DNA of 54,430 nt from Chondrus crispus (GCF_000350225.1 NW_005179335.1:7087-61516); one strand, 5' to 3'; shown: positions 38,111-50,514, counted from the first letter of the stretch. Numbers and translations are program-made. Notes: generated by a model not told the origin, from the sequence alone.

Positions 38111-40676
38111 TTACGCTTTTTTCGAACTACCGGTGCTATCTGAGCTACCTTCCTGGCCACTGGTGGCCAGGTCTTCTTCGGGTCCTTGGTCGCGTGGGTC
38201 GGGACGATTCCCCCACCGCGGCCGCGCGGCGTCAGCGAAGTATTCGGGTACTTCCTGACCTTGGCCTGCGACGTCCGGTCGTCGCAGGATATGGGGGACG
38301 AGGCGAGTCGGGTCTCCTTCGCGCCCCTCCGTGGGTAGAGGATACGGGTCCTCTACCCAATCCTGCAGGTACATGATCGCGTTTTGTACCTGTTGGGGTA
38401 ACCGAGAACGGTCTCGGTCCCCTCTCCCCCTTGACGGGGATACCTTGTGTCCGACGGGCGGTAATCCGGTCGATCACGACGATCGAGTTCGTTACGACGA
38501 TATCCGCCTCCGCGTGGGGCGAAGCGTGTGCCCCCACCCGAACGATTCGGGAAACCTTGACGCGGGGGGCGGCCCTCGCCGACCGACTGCCGGAGGAGAT
38601 TACGCGCGCCGGGGCGCGTCTCCATCTGGTAGCGGTAGTTCCGGTACGCCGTGAACATTCGTTATTCCGGCGACAGGAACGGGCACGCGTACATGGCGTG
38701 TCCGAACGTACGGCATAGCCAGCACACGTACGCGCTGCCATCCGTTGAGGCGAAGGTCGCTGCTTGAAGCGCCTCCTCATCGGTGAGGAGCGGTACGCGA
38801 GGGGCTTCGGCTCCTGCATCTCGACTCGAGATGTCGAGCTCTGCGACCAGGGGATCCGTACCCCTTGCCACTCTTGGAGTGGCCGCGAAGGCGGTCGCGT
38901 AACTCGATGTCGTTCCGGTCGACATCGGTGAGGGGGGTCGTCCCCCCACGGGTCCTCCTCCTTGCGTAATGAGGACAGGGTCGGCCTGCCGCTCATACTC
39001 CCCGATGTGGAGGGTCGAGGCGGGCGAACTTGTTGCGGCGGACTTCGTAGTCCTGCCAGCCCTCCCTGCCGGTTTCGTATCCGGCAGGGGTAAACCGCGC
39101 CGAGCGCGGTACGTCGTGTCTTCCGCCGTGGCGATACGGCGAATGGTTGGAAGATCGGTCTTCTGGCGGCTCGGCAGCCGCTGTACGGTTTCCGAAACTG
39201 CAGCACGGGTCGCCGGTGCCAGTCCCCGCACGAAGTAGTGCGCGAGGGACTGTTCGGAGAACACCGCCGTGCACCGGAACGCGGCAGTTTCGAGCCGGTC
39301 CGCGAACGTGCTCTCCGTTTCATGAGATTGCTTTCGGGCCGTCGCGACAGCGTCGTACGCTTCACCTAACACGTCGTCGGTTAGGTAGCGTTTCAGGAAC
39401 TGGTTCACGAGCCCCGGCCAGCTCACGTCGTCGTGTAGCTGGCCGGCGCGGAGGCCACGCATTGTGTAACTCGTATACAGGCGCTCCGCGTCGCGCTGTA
39501 GGAAGGGCGCGAGGACTCGTACCGCAACACCTTCGGTAAGGTGTTGCGAGTTGAAGGTTATTCGGACATCCTTCAAGAACGGTAGGAGCTGGATCGGGTC
39601 CGTACCGTCAAAGCTCCTCATCGTAGATCGGATCCCCCGGCAGCGTTGAACGTACTTCGCGATCCGTCCCGCGTCACCCGAGGTAACGATCCTCGAGGTG
39701 TTAGTCGGTACATACGATAGTCAGCGACGGCACGGAACTCTTGGATCATCGTATGTACCGGCTCGAGTCCGGGTTCGGCGGGACCCAGCGTGCCGAAGGG
39801 GGTGACGGGTAGCGTACGGACGTCTACCGGACCGGGAGGCTCGGCGTAATCCGCCGGCGGGTAGCCGCCACAGCGGGGATCGACAGAGTACATCGGTACT
39901 CCGGATCCGCGGGCGGCTCCTCCACGGTCAGGGTCGTCGCGATACGATACGCGTTCCGTCTGCCGCCTACTTCCGGGGATAGGCGGCAATGCTTGGGTCT
40001 CAGACGCGTAATTCGCGCCTGTCGGAAGGCGGTTGCCTTCCGGGGTTCGGCTAGTGTCGGCACCAGCCGGTCCCCAACGGTCCGGAGCGACGACGCTCGG
40101 AGGTACGGTACCACCGGGCCCTCTCGTAGGGGCACCGGGCAGCATTGCAGCCATGGTCCGTTCCATGTCACGAGCACGCCGACGCGTGGCGTTGAGCTCT
40201 GCGGAGAGGTGCGCGAACGCACCCAACTGTTCCGCGGACGGGGAGGATCGGTCCTCAGGTCGTCTCGTAGAGGTCGGCCCCTCGGGACGACCTTACCCGG
40301 ACGGTCCGGGCGATACGAGACGCGAATCTTCGACGAGCACTATCCGCGAATGTAACTCGTCGATCAGTGCTCGGAGATTCTCTAAGGACTGCGTCACTCT
40401 ATCGAACCTCCCTTCGCGCAGGGAGCGGAGTTCGGCCATACATCGAGTGTATACATGGTCCGATATATCGATCCGAAGGGAAGTACGGACTTCCTCGATG
40501 TATTCGGCTATGCGTTCGAACATCGCCGCCGCTCTTTCCTCGGAGGATCCGAGTGACGGTTCGCGGTCACGAGGACCTGCGTCGCCGTCGCCCGACGGGG
40601 CGGATGGGGATCGCACAGCGTCCGGACTGGGATCCGCCGCTTTGGAGCGGATCGAGGGCTCAAGCTCATGGCTCAT
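38111..40676 (-). pseudogene. gag: Gypsy-B Gag, multiply broken
   Basis: The ATG at 40676 (MSHELEPS) matches the Gypsy-A start. Lesions relative to Gypsy-A: a CAA to TAA stop at 40293-40295, a 4-nt deletion near 39705, a CAA to TAA stop at about 38659-38661 just after the zinc knuckle (CWLCRTFGHAMYAC), and loss of one base in a C run near 38430. The segments between lesions stay readable (127, 202, 319 and about 100 codons). The end keeps the A6 run before the stop (KKA). Confidence 0.85.
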
Positions 40677-40740
40677 CTCGACGCGATCGGTCCGCGGAGG
40701 GCCTAAGAGGTCTTCTCGGAGAACGTACTCCGGGGTCTTT

Positions 40741-40755
40741 TAGGTCGGGAGACCA
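40741..40755 (-). other. Gypsy-B primer-binding site
   Basis: Identical to the Gypsy-A site over the TGGTCTCCCGACC core, one base from the LTR. Confidence 0.65.
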
Positions 40756-40756
40756 C

Positions 40757-41419
40757 TATAGTATAACACCCCCCAACGGCAAGGGGTGTATACTTAGCTC
40801 GACGTAGACCCCGTACGAGGGGCGAGAAGACGGGGAGAACACACAGCTAACGAGACAAGGAAGCGGGCCCTGGTAGCGTGGTAGAGCGGGACGGTCGGGG
40901 ACGAGCATACGCGCGGGCCGATCTACGCCTCGACGCCCCGGAGCAGCGCTGGGTAACGTACCAGCGCTGACGGGCGGAGGCGGATCTAGGCTCGCTCGCG
41001 TACGCGGCTGTCCCCTACCCGCTTTGTCCCGGTTAACGCGCGGGAAGGCGGATCGCGCTCGTTAGTTAAGCTGGAAAACGGACCTAGGCGGTAGGTCGTG
41101 GACAAGTCCGTGCTTGTCCACCTACCCCGCCGCCGGTCGCGCTCGTATTTAATGAATACAATGCGTCTATCATAATACTACAGTACCGGTATGCTGTAGT
41201 AACTTACTGTAGCGCGGGTCGTCCCGCGCTGTAATGCTGTCAACCGTCGGGGCTGACAGCACACGTGTGAGACGCGTACTGTGCGCGCGGTGGTACGCGC
41301 CTCCTACACGTGTACGCGTGTGGTCCCGCGTCCTCCGTACACGTGGAGGTACACGTGTGCGCGCGTGTGTTTCGTATTGATCTGATCTAAATCTAATCGC
41401 GAGCCGCCGTTATGCCACA
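40757..41419 (-). repeat. LTR of Gypsy-B (5' LTR, right copy)
   Basis: 663 bp, the most diverged of the four LTRs. It shares about five sites with the left LTR of Gypsy-A against the two inner LTRs, for example GGGGCGAG and GACGGGG near its start. One arm of the 10-bp hairpin has a mismatch (TCAACC). Confidence 0.88.
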
Positions 41420-41647
41420 ACTATGTATACGCAGTGAAAACTACTGTTGCGTTCTAAATTCGCAACTTACGATACCCCATAAAATGCAAGCAAATAAAAA
41501 CCATGAGGTTTTGTCCTTGATTAGATTGTTGGAGTGACTTGGCCTAGCGGATATGCCCTCATATCCATCAGTTTAAGTATCAAAAATGGCAGGAAGCACA
41601 GTACAAAGAAAAGGAAGAGATATAGAAACTGCAATTAAGCTGCGTCC
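41420..41647. other. flank between Gypsy-B and Gypsy-C; possible gene start
   Basis: Unique sequence. An ATG at 41586 in good context (CAAAAATGGC) opens a short basic reading frame (MAGSTVQRKGRDIETAIKLR) that runs into the Gypsy-C LTR at 41648. After removal of Gypsy-C the frame would stop within a few codons, so this may be chance or the start of an intron-containing host gene. Confidence 0.25.
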
Positions 41648-41962
41648 TGGAACACTACGTGGTCGGGTAGCTGTAGAGCAGGGAGCGTGGGTAGACAGTA
41701 ATGTTCTATATTAGCTTAGGCTTATGCGGAGAGCTTATGCGCAGGGTCCTCCCCCTCGCTTCCTGGACTTGGGCGTGCAGTGCAGTATCATATGCTCCTA
41801 CGCCGCTCCTGTGGTCGTCAGCAATTGCAATCGACTGCATTTGAATCATTTAGATTTATAAGTCGAACGGACGTCAAAGCAGAGTATCTACCCGAAGTCC
41901 AGATTTGTATTGCCTGGGCGTTTGTATTTGAATACAGACTACTGGTGAGTCGTATTGTTTCA
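41648..41962 (-). repeat. Gypsy-C 3' LTR
   Basis: 315 bp, about 95% identical by eye to 46505-46818. The polypurine tract lies directly beside it and overlaps the last pol codons (QKKK, stop). Confidence 0.85.
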
Positions 41963-41963
41963 T

Positions 41964-44900
41964 TCACTTCTTCTTCTGAAGGTCGATGTCCTCATCGACA
42001 TGTTGCTCCTTCCGTTTGTCTTTTTTTCGCTTTGACATTTCAAATTCCTTCACCAAATCCATACAGTTGCCCAACTCAGATCTGTGTTTCCAAATCGCTT
42101 GAGCTCTGGAGTCACCATGAAACTGCACAAGATAGTAAACTTTTCTGTTTTCGCGCTTCTTGTCTAAGATAGCTGACACGGCATCTTCTGTTGTGCCATC
42201 AGTGTCAATTGTTATGGAAAGAGGTCTCATTTCTCCTGGTGACGTATGATACGGTTTGAGTTTTGACACGTGCACCACATTGTGCGCTCTTTTCATGCTT
42301 GGTGGCATTTCAATCATGTATGTGACTGGTCCCATTACTCTTAAAACTGACAAAGGTCCTAAGAATTTGGGTTGCCACTTGACGGGTAGATCCGCTCTGT
42401 GCGTAATATTGTATCCTTCAGTTCGGAGCATAACGAGGTCACCTTCGTTGAACGTAAGGTCCACGCGGGTCTTGTCCGCGTAGAACTTCTGCCGAGCACG
42501 GGCATTAGCTAAATTTTCCTTGGCGATTTGATTGAATGCTTTGCGACGTTCCGAGGTCTCTATAGCGCCTGCACACTGTATTGTGCAGTCCGTAAGGGGG
42601 CGAGTCATCGGAGCGTGCGGTATGCGGCCAAGGTCTATCTCAAATGGCGATAGTCCTGTACTGCTGTTCTTGGAAGCGTTGTAAACATATTCCAAATTGC
42701 TTAAGATTGTATCCCATTCATTGGGGGCTCGCTGAATTGAATGCAGCAACATAGACGACAGAGTGCGGATACGATTTTCCGATTGACCATCCGTCTGTGG
42801 ATGATCAGCAGTGCTTAGATTGAGCCTGATATTGAGAATCTCCGCAATTCCCGTCCAGTAATTTGAAACAAATTTCGGGTCTCGATCGGAGATTATCTTT
42901 GCCGGAACTCCGTGCTTAGCGAAGAGCATATCGTTGAAAAATTGAAACACGTCTCCCGCTGAGCATGATTTTTTAGCGGTTCGAAAAGTGCCCGCTTAGA
43001 TAACTTGTCCACAATCACAAGAATTGCATCGAACCCTCGATTAATTTTTGGAAGTTCAGTGAGAAAATCACAAGTGACAATGTCCCAGCATCTGGTGGGT
43101 ATTTCAAGAGGCTGAAGTAATCCTGGTTTGCTGGAATGTGGTGTCTTGACAATTTGGCACTCCTTACATGCTGTGACAAATTTTGTAATTGCTTGGTACA
43201 TCTTAGGCCAATAAATTTGGCGAGCACAAAAGTTGTACGTCTTATCCAGTCCAAGATGACCAGTCTTGTGAAAATCTGGATTATGAATTGGCGGAGATCT
43301 CCTGCACTAGGAACGTATAGACGACAGTTGCCATTACCCTGCCAGTATAGAAGACCATTCTGATACTTGTAGTTCGGTAGTTGTATTTTCGCTCTTGTAT
43401 TCTTTGGCTCGAGAGATGTTGATAACGCAGTAATTATTGTCTGCGCCCACTCGTCAGAATGGTATCCTTCCTGTATTTGATTAATGATTCCTGGATCTTT
43501 CAATTGCATATGCTTGAAGGACAAGGTATTTTTCATGTGGTCTGGTCGACGGCTCAGCGCATCAGGAACTGTATGAAGACGACCGGGGATATGTTCCACA
43601 TCATAAGAAAATTCTTGCAACGTGTCTAGCCATCTATGCTGTCTACCTGAGAGGCGGCTCTTCGTCCGCAGGTAACGAATTGGCTCGTGGTCAGTGCGAA
43701 ATGTAAATGTTCGACCACGTAAATATACACTCCATTCTCGGAGGGCGAGGATGAAAGCGAGGAGTTCTTGATCTCCAGTATCCCAGTTCGTTTCTGTGTC
43801 GGACAACCGGTGAGATAAGAAAGCCACTGGATGTCCGCATTGTTCTAATGAAGCACCTACTGCATACTTGGAGGCGTCTGTAGAAACAATGAATTTTTCC
43901 TTTGATGAGGGGTGTGCCAAGACCGGTGCAGACGTGACCTGAGATTTTAAAAAGGTAAAAGCTTTCTGTTGTGACTCATGCCATTTAAACGCGTTGCTTG
44001 AGCGTATAAGGTCCTAAATAGGTCTGGCAATGCGCGCGTAGTCCTTAATAAATCGTCTGTAGAAGTTTGTCAAACCGAGAAATTGGTGCACCTTCTGAAT
44101 TGATGTAGGGGCGGGCCACTCAATTATGGCATCGACAAGTCTGCGCTGCATAGATACTCCTCGGGAGCTGACGTGGTATCCCAGAAAGTCGACCTCACTT
44201 ACACCAATGTGACATTTGGAGCTACGCACGTAGAGCTTATTTGTACAAATACGCACGTGCGTAATATCTTGAAAAAACTACGGACGTGTTGTCTGTGTTC
44301 TTCCTCGTTTGAACCGTAAATGAGGACATCGTCCAAGAAAAGGACGAGACATTCCCCATTCAGTTCCTGAAGCATATTGGAAAGCAGTCTTGTAAACGCT
44401 GCTGGAGCATTCGTAAGACCAAAACAGAGAACCCGCCATTCAAAAGTTCCGAAGCGCGTACGAATTACCGTGTTCGGGCAATCTACGTCGCGAATGCGCA
44501 TTTGATGGTAGGCTCCTATAAGGTCAATTTGAGAAAATATACGCGCTCCTGCCACTTGGTCCAAGGTCTCGTCAATCAACGGCAAAGGGTTTGAATCAGA
44601 AATCGTAATCCAGTTCAGGGCGCGGTAGTCACAGACCATACGGAGGTCTCCATTTTTCTTCTTCACGAAGAAGACCGGGGCCCCATATAGTGAAGACGAT
44701 AGTCTAATTAGTCCCTTCTTCAATAGTGACTGTAATTGTAATTTTAGCTCATGAAGCTCCTCTGCTGATAACCTGATAACTGGACGTACAGGCGGCGGTT
44801 CGTCGGACTTGAGATTAATCTCAAAGTCTAGTGCTCTTCTCGGAGGCAGAGTGTCCGGCAGTTCTTCGACGAAAATGTCCTCGTAGTCGCTCACAATGTC

Positions 44901-45419
44901 TTTGAACTTTTCATTCACGTTCATCTTCTCGACTTTCGGGTGTACTCAAACCGCAAAAAGTTCGTTACCGTCCTGCTTTGTCAATTTCGAAAGCTTCTTG
45001 AAGGCGATTTTCTTGAAGGCTACCGACTTATTTCGGTGCTTCACTTTCAAGGGGTGTATAGTCCACCTTCGGCCATCGGGTCTTTTCACATGGACACAAT
45101 GTGTTTTCCAATCCACTCTTGGGTTGTCTTGGTCCAACCAAGACCTTCCAAAGATAATGTAAGGCAAATTATGGAGTTTTTCTTGCATAGAAATTGTGTA
45201 TATACGTATGCTGCAGACGTAATCTGCAATTTTAAAGGATGCTTGGCATGTGCCAGTAGCCTTTAAACTGGATTGATCACCCAGAGTCACTGTGGTTGTG
45301 AGTGGAGTGATTTCCAGGCCACATTGTCGTGCAGCCTGTTTTGACATAAATGAATGACTTGCACCCGAATCAAGCTCAGCAAGCACCGGAATCCCATTCA
45401 AAGTCCCGTCATAATTCAT
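41964..45419 (-). pseudogene. pol: Gypsy-C Pol, at least four frame changes and two stops
   Basis: Read on the minus strand. The protease has ELDSGASHSF (44946-45419). An in-frame TGA at 44946-44948 precedes the reverse transcriptase (FEWRVLCFGLTNAPAAF; LVLFLDDVLIYG, about 44300-44350). After a shift near 44250 the palm end and thumb continue (VDFLGYHVSSRG), followed by a stop at 44014. RNase H begins FIVSTDASKYAVGA. The integrase zinc ligands CKEC and the catalytic D in CDFLTELP are in one frame (42893-43201). ISDRDPKF and TDGQSEN, with the other catalytic D and E, are in another (41964-42950). The C terminus (KVYYLVQFHGD to AIWKHRSEL) resembles a chromodomain. Not functional. Confidence 0.85.
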
Positions 45420-45425
45420 GTCAGA

Positions 45426-46463
45426 TTACCTCCAGTGCGTACGCTGGAAAGTTTTGGACTGTTTGCAGAAAAGCAGTCCATAGTCGCCGCCCCTTCGTGC
45501 GGCAGCTTTAGTTTTTTGTTTTGAGTCACAGATCCTTGCGGCAAGGATGATCCGGTGCGCTCCACGGTTTCTTCCCACAGACACAGCAGCGATCGTGCTC
45601 TCGGTACAACTTCCCTTCCCCGGCTTTGCTTTGCCCCAAGTTTCGGAATTGACCTCCACGTCATGAATGGTTCTCGCTCTTGTCGTGGTTTCGCTTGGAC
45701 GAATATCACTCTTTTGCTTATTATATTGCCAGCTTTTGTTCCTTTCCTTGAAGTCAGGAGCGCGTGTCTTATCTGAATCCTCCTTTGCCCATTTCTCGGC
45801 CATCTCATACTTTCGCGTGCACTTAAAAACCTCGGGCATATCGGAGGGGTCCGATTCTGGGAAGGCTTCTGCAAGCTTCCCTTTCATAGAATGCAGCATA
45901 CTCATGAAATAAAATGCGTAGGCCTCGCGTGTCGGAGTGCCACAAATTTCGGTAAGGTCAATAAATTCTTCAATGTGCTTGTCAAGGGATCCGCGCATTT
46001 TGAGTGTCAGAAGTTTTAGTTGAGCTTTAGCTTGCTCATTTGAGGGCACAAACTCTTTGATCATAGCTGCTTGCAGTCCTGCTAACGTAGACGGCTTTTC
46101 GTCTTTCTCCTCTAAACGTGCAATCCAAGTAGAAGCACGGTCCTGGAGGTGACACTAGGCCAACTGAACTAATTTACTCTCGTCAATGTTGTTGGATAAG
46201 CGGGCCACTCTTCGTATGTTGAAAATAAAGCCTTTGACTGTTGTAGATGTGCAGTCTGAAGTCTTCCCAGAAAATGTCGGCATTGGTGGGGACTTGAGAC
46301 TCTGCAAAGGATTTGTGGCATGTCGGGCTGTCGGCTGCGGGTCTTCTGGATTTTGTAGTTCTGCAATGAGTGTTTGCTGGGCAGAGACCGTCTCTTCAAG
46401 TTGTTGCATCTTTTCCATTATTTCTTCGAGAGATGCGGCAGCCACCGAAGATCCCGTATTCAT
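45426..46463 (-). pseudogene. gag: Gypsy-C Gag, with an in-frame stop
   Basis: The ATG at 46463 lies 25 bp after the PBS. The N terminus has a coiled coil (LEEIMEKMQQLEETVSAQQTL). A TAG interrupts the frame at about 46155, and a retrotransposon capsid domain follows (LQDRASTWIARL; HIEEFIDLTEICGTPT). A zinc-knuckle-like CCVCGKKPWSAPDHPC near 45560-45600 is in a different frame, so a frameshift precedes it. A TAA then precedes the protease frame. Confidence 0.75.
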
Positions 46464-46487
46464 CTTGTGTGGCGTGAGATTCTTTTA

Positions 46488-46502
46488 GTCGCGATGCTAC
46501 CA
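46488..46502 (-). other. Gypsy-C primer-binding site
   Basis: TGGTAGCATCGCGAC on the minus strand, two bases from the 5' LTR. Its complement ends GCTACCA, as do eukaryotic initiator Met tRNAs, so it probably uses the 3' end of tRNA-iMet. Confidence 0.6.
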
Positions 46503-46504
46503 AA

Positions 46505-46818
46505 TGGAACACTAGGGGGCCGGTAGCTGTAGAGCAGGGAGCGTGGGTAGACAGTAATGTTCTTTATTAACTTAGGCTTATGCGGAGAGCTTATGCGCAG
46601 GGTCCTCCCCCCAGCTTCCTGGACTTGGGCGTGCAGCGCGGTATCATATACTCCTACGCCGCTCCTGTGGTCGTCAGCAATTGCAATCGACTGCATTTGA
46701 ATCATTTGGACTTATAAGTCGAACGGACGTCAAAGCAGAATATCTACCCGAAGTCCAGATTTGTATTGCCTGGGCGTTTGTATTTGAATACAGACTACTG
46801 GTGAGTCGTATTGTTACA
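46505..46818 (-). repeat. Gypsy-C 5' LTR
   Basis: 314 bp, the partner of 41648-41962. Differences include the first 20 bases after TGGAACACTA and scattered single changes. Confidence 0.85.
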
Positions 46819-46968
46819 CGTCGCACCTGAAGAGCAAACTTGTATACAGTAGTTTTTATTAAGGTTGTCCGTAAAATAACGCGCTTTTTTTGTATGCCGA
46901 TGAAAATGCAACGGAAAGTAGTGTGGGGCTGGTCGTACAGTAAGCTGCTTAAGCTGCGAGCTGCGCTC
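46819..46968. other. spacer between Gypsy-C and Copia-3
   Basis: 150 bp of unique host sequence left between two independent insertions. It ends with CGCTC, the Copia-3 target site. No ORF runs through it. Confidence 0.5.
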
Positions 46969-47164
46969 TGTGGCGACTCGAGATGCCCCTTTTCTTTACT
47001 TTCGCTCTCCTCTATCCTATCCCTAATATACTCCCCACCGTCTCCGCTGCCGGCCGTGTCCGTCTTGTTCACCTGTCCATGTGGACAGGTTGCGTCCTGA
47101 CACTCGTCGCTGGCGGTATGTGCCGGAACATCTGCTTGCGCTCACTCTTTAGAGCGTCCTGACA
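46969..47164 (-). repeat. Copia-3 3' LTR
   Basis: 196 bp. A purine-rich GGAACAGGAGGCG on the minus strand borders it and is the likely polypurine tract. Confidence 0.85.
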
Positions 47165-47244
47165 CGCCTCCTGTTCCGGTGCATGTTTAGTTTGCGGAGA
47201 GGGTATGTTCTTTTGTCGTTTTGCCGTGGGGAGTGGTAAGATGC

Positions 47245-50200
47245 TCAGCGCGGTTTGAGAGGGAGGAACGTTTGCTTGCCCATGGGTTTTGTTAATAGGT
47301 CGGCCAGCATGCTTTTGGATGGTACGTGCATTACCTTGATCGTTGCGTTCTTGATGTGTTCGCGTAGAAAGTGGTGCCTTAGGTCTATGAATTTTCGTTT
47401 GCGTGTTGACGCGACACTTTTGGCTACTGCGATGGCTGCTTTGTTGTCTACGAAGATCGGTGTGGGGGTATTCGGTAGTAATTGCGCCTCGCTCAGGATT
47501 CTCCTCAGCCACTGTGTTGTCTGAACTTCTGTCGTTGCCGCTATATATTCGGCTTCGCAGGGGGAGAGGGCTTGTAAGGACTGCTTTTCCGAGCTCCATG
47601 CGATCGGGGCGCCGTTGAATAAATGAACTGCTCCGGACGTCGACTTGCGATCGTTGTCGTCACCTGCGAAGTCCGCGTCTGTATATGTGTGTATTGGGTG
47701 CAGCTTGCTCTTTTCTCCTTTGAGGAGCATGGCGACTAGGTTTGTTTGTTTCTGCGTTGCTTTGTATAAGATGCCTTCGTCCTTGGTCGCCTTAAGGTAT
47801 CGCAGAGTGTTTTTTAAGATTGGCCAGTGTCTTCTGGTTGGGTTGTGCATGGCGCCGGACAGCTTATTGACGTAGAAGTTTATGTCGGGGCGGGTGCAGT
47901 CTGTTATGTAGCGCAGTTCGCCCCCGATTTTTTGGAACTTTTCTGCGAGGTGTGGAACTGGCTTGTCATCGAAGGATGCTGAATGGTATTTGACTCCCCT
48001 GGCGTGGGGTGTGTCTCTACCATTAGCTTCGGTCATGCGCGCATTGTCCAGGGCCGATTACACATAGCGAGGTTGGCTTATGTGTACGGATCCGTCTTCG
48101 CCGTGAGATATCTTCCATCCTAAGTACAGTGTTGGTTGTCCTAGTCTTTTGATTTTGTACTTGTCTTTCAACGTGTCGTGCAGTTCGGCGATGAGGTCGT
48201 GGTGCGTGGATACCACGAGAAAGTCGTCGGTGCTTAGTCCGATGAGTATGTATCGCTGTTTGTTTTGAATTTTGTAGAAGAAGCATGGGTCCTGCTGACT
48301 CTGTGTGTACTTGTGTTGTGTGAGCAGCTTCTGGGCTCCTTGTAGGTAGTAGTATCCCCCTGAAGGACTACCGTATAAGTTTTTGAGGAGTTTTACGCCT
48401 TTTTCGCCGTGTTTGTAGTATCCGTTAAAGCGAGGGTGTTGTTTGACATACACGTCTGCGTCGTATTTGTAATTTTCGTGTATGAATGCCGACTTTATGT
48501 CGAAGTTTTCGGCAATGACTCCCTTTGCGGCTTTGATGGCCAGTAGCAGTCGTATGGTTGTTTTATCGGCCATCGGGGCGGCCGTGTGGTCTGGATTGTA
48601 ATGCTGGTGGGGGCGCATGAGGTCTCCCCTGAGGGAGCATCTGGCTTTTCTTTCAATTATGTCCCCTTCCGCTGTCCGTTTGTATTTGCATCCCATTGTC
48701 AATGGGATTAGCTTTGCTTCCGTGGGTAGGTCCACATCGGGTACCCATTGAATGGCTTTGACCTCATCTAGTTTGTCTAGTTCGGCATTGTGTGCTTGAC
48801 CCCATTGTTCTGCGTCTGGGTATCTGCGCGCCTGTTTACGCGATGCTGGTGGAGGGGTTCGTTCCGTTATGCTGTGGGGGTCTGGTGGTGGCATGTAGCA
48901 TTTAAATGCGTTCGAGTGTGCGCTGACTGGGTCCGTCTGTCGACTGTATGGTGTAAAGTCTGTCGTTCGGGTTCGTTTGTATTGTCCGTTTGTGAGGTTG
49001 AGGACTATTATCCTGTCAACGTCGATTGCGTGCATGTATCGGGCTGGGTATGCGCGCGGGTGTAGTTTTTGCATTCTATTTTTGTCCATGATGACGGCAA
49101 CTGTTCCTAATTGTCCAAATGGGAAGAGCTCGCTGATGGACGGGGGTGTTCCGACCCACAGTGTGTGCGGTAATTGCGCCGTGGCGCTGTGTCTTGATAG
49201 GTTATGTTTGAACACCGCGTCCCGGAGCGCGTCTTCCCAGTATTCTTGTGGTAGTTTGCTGTGGTAGAGCGCGGCTCTGGCTGCGCTGACCAGGGTCCCA
49301 TTCAGCCGTTCTGCTATGCCGTTTTGCTGCGGTTGGTACGGTATTGTGGGTTTCGCGGTTATTCCCTCGCGGTCATAGTAAAGCCTTGCCTCCTTGCTGA
49401 CATATTCGCCTCCATTATCTGTAGTCAGTATCTGTGGTGCTCGTCCGTGTATTTTTTTGACGAGTTCCATCGTGTTCCGTATGTGTTTTATGACGTCTTT
49501 GCGTGTGGCTATGAAGTATACTAGCGCGTAGCTCGACTTGGTGTCGATGAAAGTGAGAAAGTATTTGTTTCCGTGCGCCGACTTTGGAGTTATTGGTCCG
49601 CATAAGTCGGATGAGAGGGCCACCGCGACTTCGTATCGATGTTCGGTTTGCGTGTGCGGCTTTGGTCGTCGTTTGCCGTGGGCGCATCCTGAACACGACA
49701 GCCAGGGCGGGGTTTGTTTGAGTATTGGGGGACGAGGTAGGAGTTCCTGTATTGCCATTTGCTGGAGTGTGCGTAGTTTGATATGATTAAAGATGAGGTG
49801 GTATTCATAGAATGCAGCGTCTTTGGTGGAGAGTTTCGTCGGGGTCGGGGCTATGTCGGGGAGGTACACAGTGCCCTCTGTTTTGCTGTCGGTTTGCCGT
49901 TGCGTCGTTTTTCGTCCTATTTGTTTACGGCTTTTGTTTCTGTCGCGTTCTATTATCGTTTTCACGTGTGGCTGCTGTGGTGGCTGTGTTGTCGTGTCCG
50001 ATTGTGTTGTGCGGGGTGTGGTCCGCTGTTTGCGCGTTGTGTTCAGTCTGCGATGTGGCCAGGCTCTGGCCGCGTATGCTAGGCTGCTTTCGGCGCTGTT
50101 GAGTTGGTATTGGTTGTTTCGCCAAGTCGCTGTCCCTGCGATGAGTGCTGCTGGCTTTTTGGTGTTGAGGATGTACCCCCTTTTCTGTGAGAAGAGCACA

Positions 50201-50514
50201 TGTCCGTGTTGTCTTGCGAGCTGATTGACCGAGATCAGATTTGTGCGGATGTCGGGGTGGATTACTGCCGGGAGTTGTAGTTTTACACCTCGGTCAGTTT
50301 TCGTCCTCAGAATGCCCTGGTGCGTGGCGGCGTTTGATATAGATGTGGCGGTGTGCGTGGTCAGTGGTGTTTGCAATTTGCGCATTTTCGGTACCCTGTG
50401 ATTAATGTGCGTGGGGTGTGCCGCTGAGTCGAGGATGTACTTACGGTCACTTCCATGTGCGACCTTTGTGTGGTTTTGTAATCTGTTCTCGATGGCGTTG
50501 ATTGTGGCTTGGTC
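47245..50514 (-). pseudogene. pol: Copia-3 Pol, one TAA
   Basis: The frame is open from just after the gag TGA. The protease has YILDSAAHPTHI, a DSA where DSG is usual. The integrase has LIFNHIKLRTL, the zinc ligands CSGCAHGKRR, and catalytic residues in SSDLCGPI, LTTDNGGEY and QPQQNGIAERLN. The reverse transcriptase has KARCSLRGD, FDIKSAFI and GLSTDDFLVV, that is STDD instead of YVDD. A TAA at 48058-48060 (QPRYV then stop) interrupts the end of RT in the same frame. RNase H is intact after it: YTDADFAGD, STSGAVH, SEKQSLQALSPCEAEY, HHFLREHI, ADLLTKPMG. Apart from this stop the Pol is well preserved. Non-canonical DSA and STDD could be decay or family traits. Confidence 0.85.

Larger units (their letters stand above)
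28276..41419 (-). mobile_element. Gypsy-B: sister copy of Gypsy-A, decayed gag and pol
   Basis: 13.1 kb with the same layout as Gypsy-A: LTRs 28276-28936 and 40757-41419, antisense module, pol, gag, PBS. Internal sequences are nearly identical to those of A. Left flank GTAGT (28271-28275) and right flank ACTAT (41420-41424) do not match. Its two LTRs differ at more than 25 places, far more than either differs in the interior, so its ends probably come from different insertions. Confidence 0.88.
41648..46818 (-). mobile_element. Gypsy-C: 5.2-kb decayed Ty3/Gypsy element
   Basis: Two LTRs of about 315 bp (41648-41962 and 46505-46818), each TGGAACACTA to T(A/T)CA in plus orientation. The left flank CGTCC and right flank CGTCG match at 4 of 5 bases, so this is a true insertion. 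PBS at 46488-46502, gag then pol on the minus strand, and a purine-rich AGAAGAAGAAGTGA before the 3' LTR. LTR divergence of several percent and many coding lesions mark it as older than Gypsy-A and -B. Confidence 0.85.

Noticed and set aside
41530..41600. tRNA-like stretch near GACTTGGCCTAGCGGATATG
   Set aside because: It resembles a D-arm by eye, but I could not fold a full cloverleaf or find a T-arm with the TTCGA motif at the right distance.
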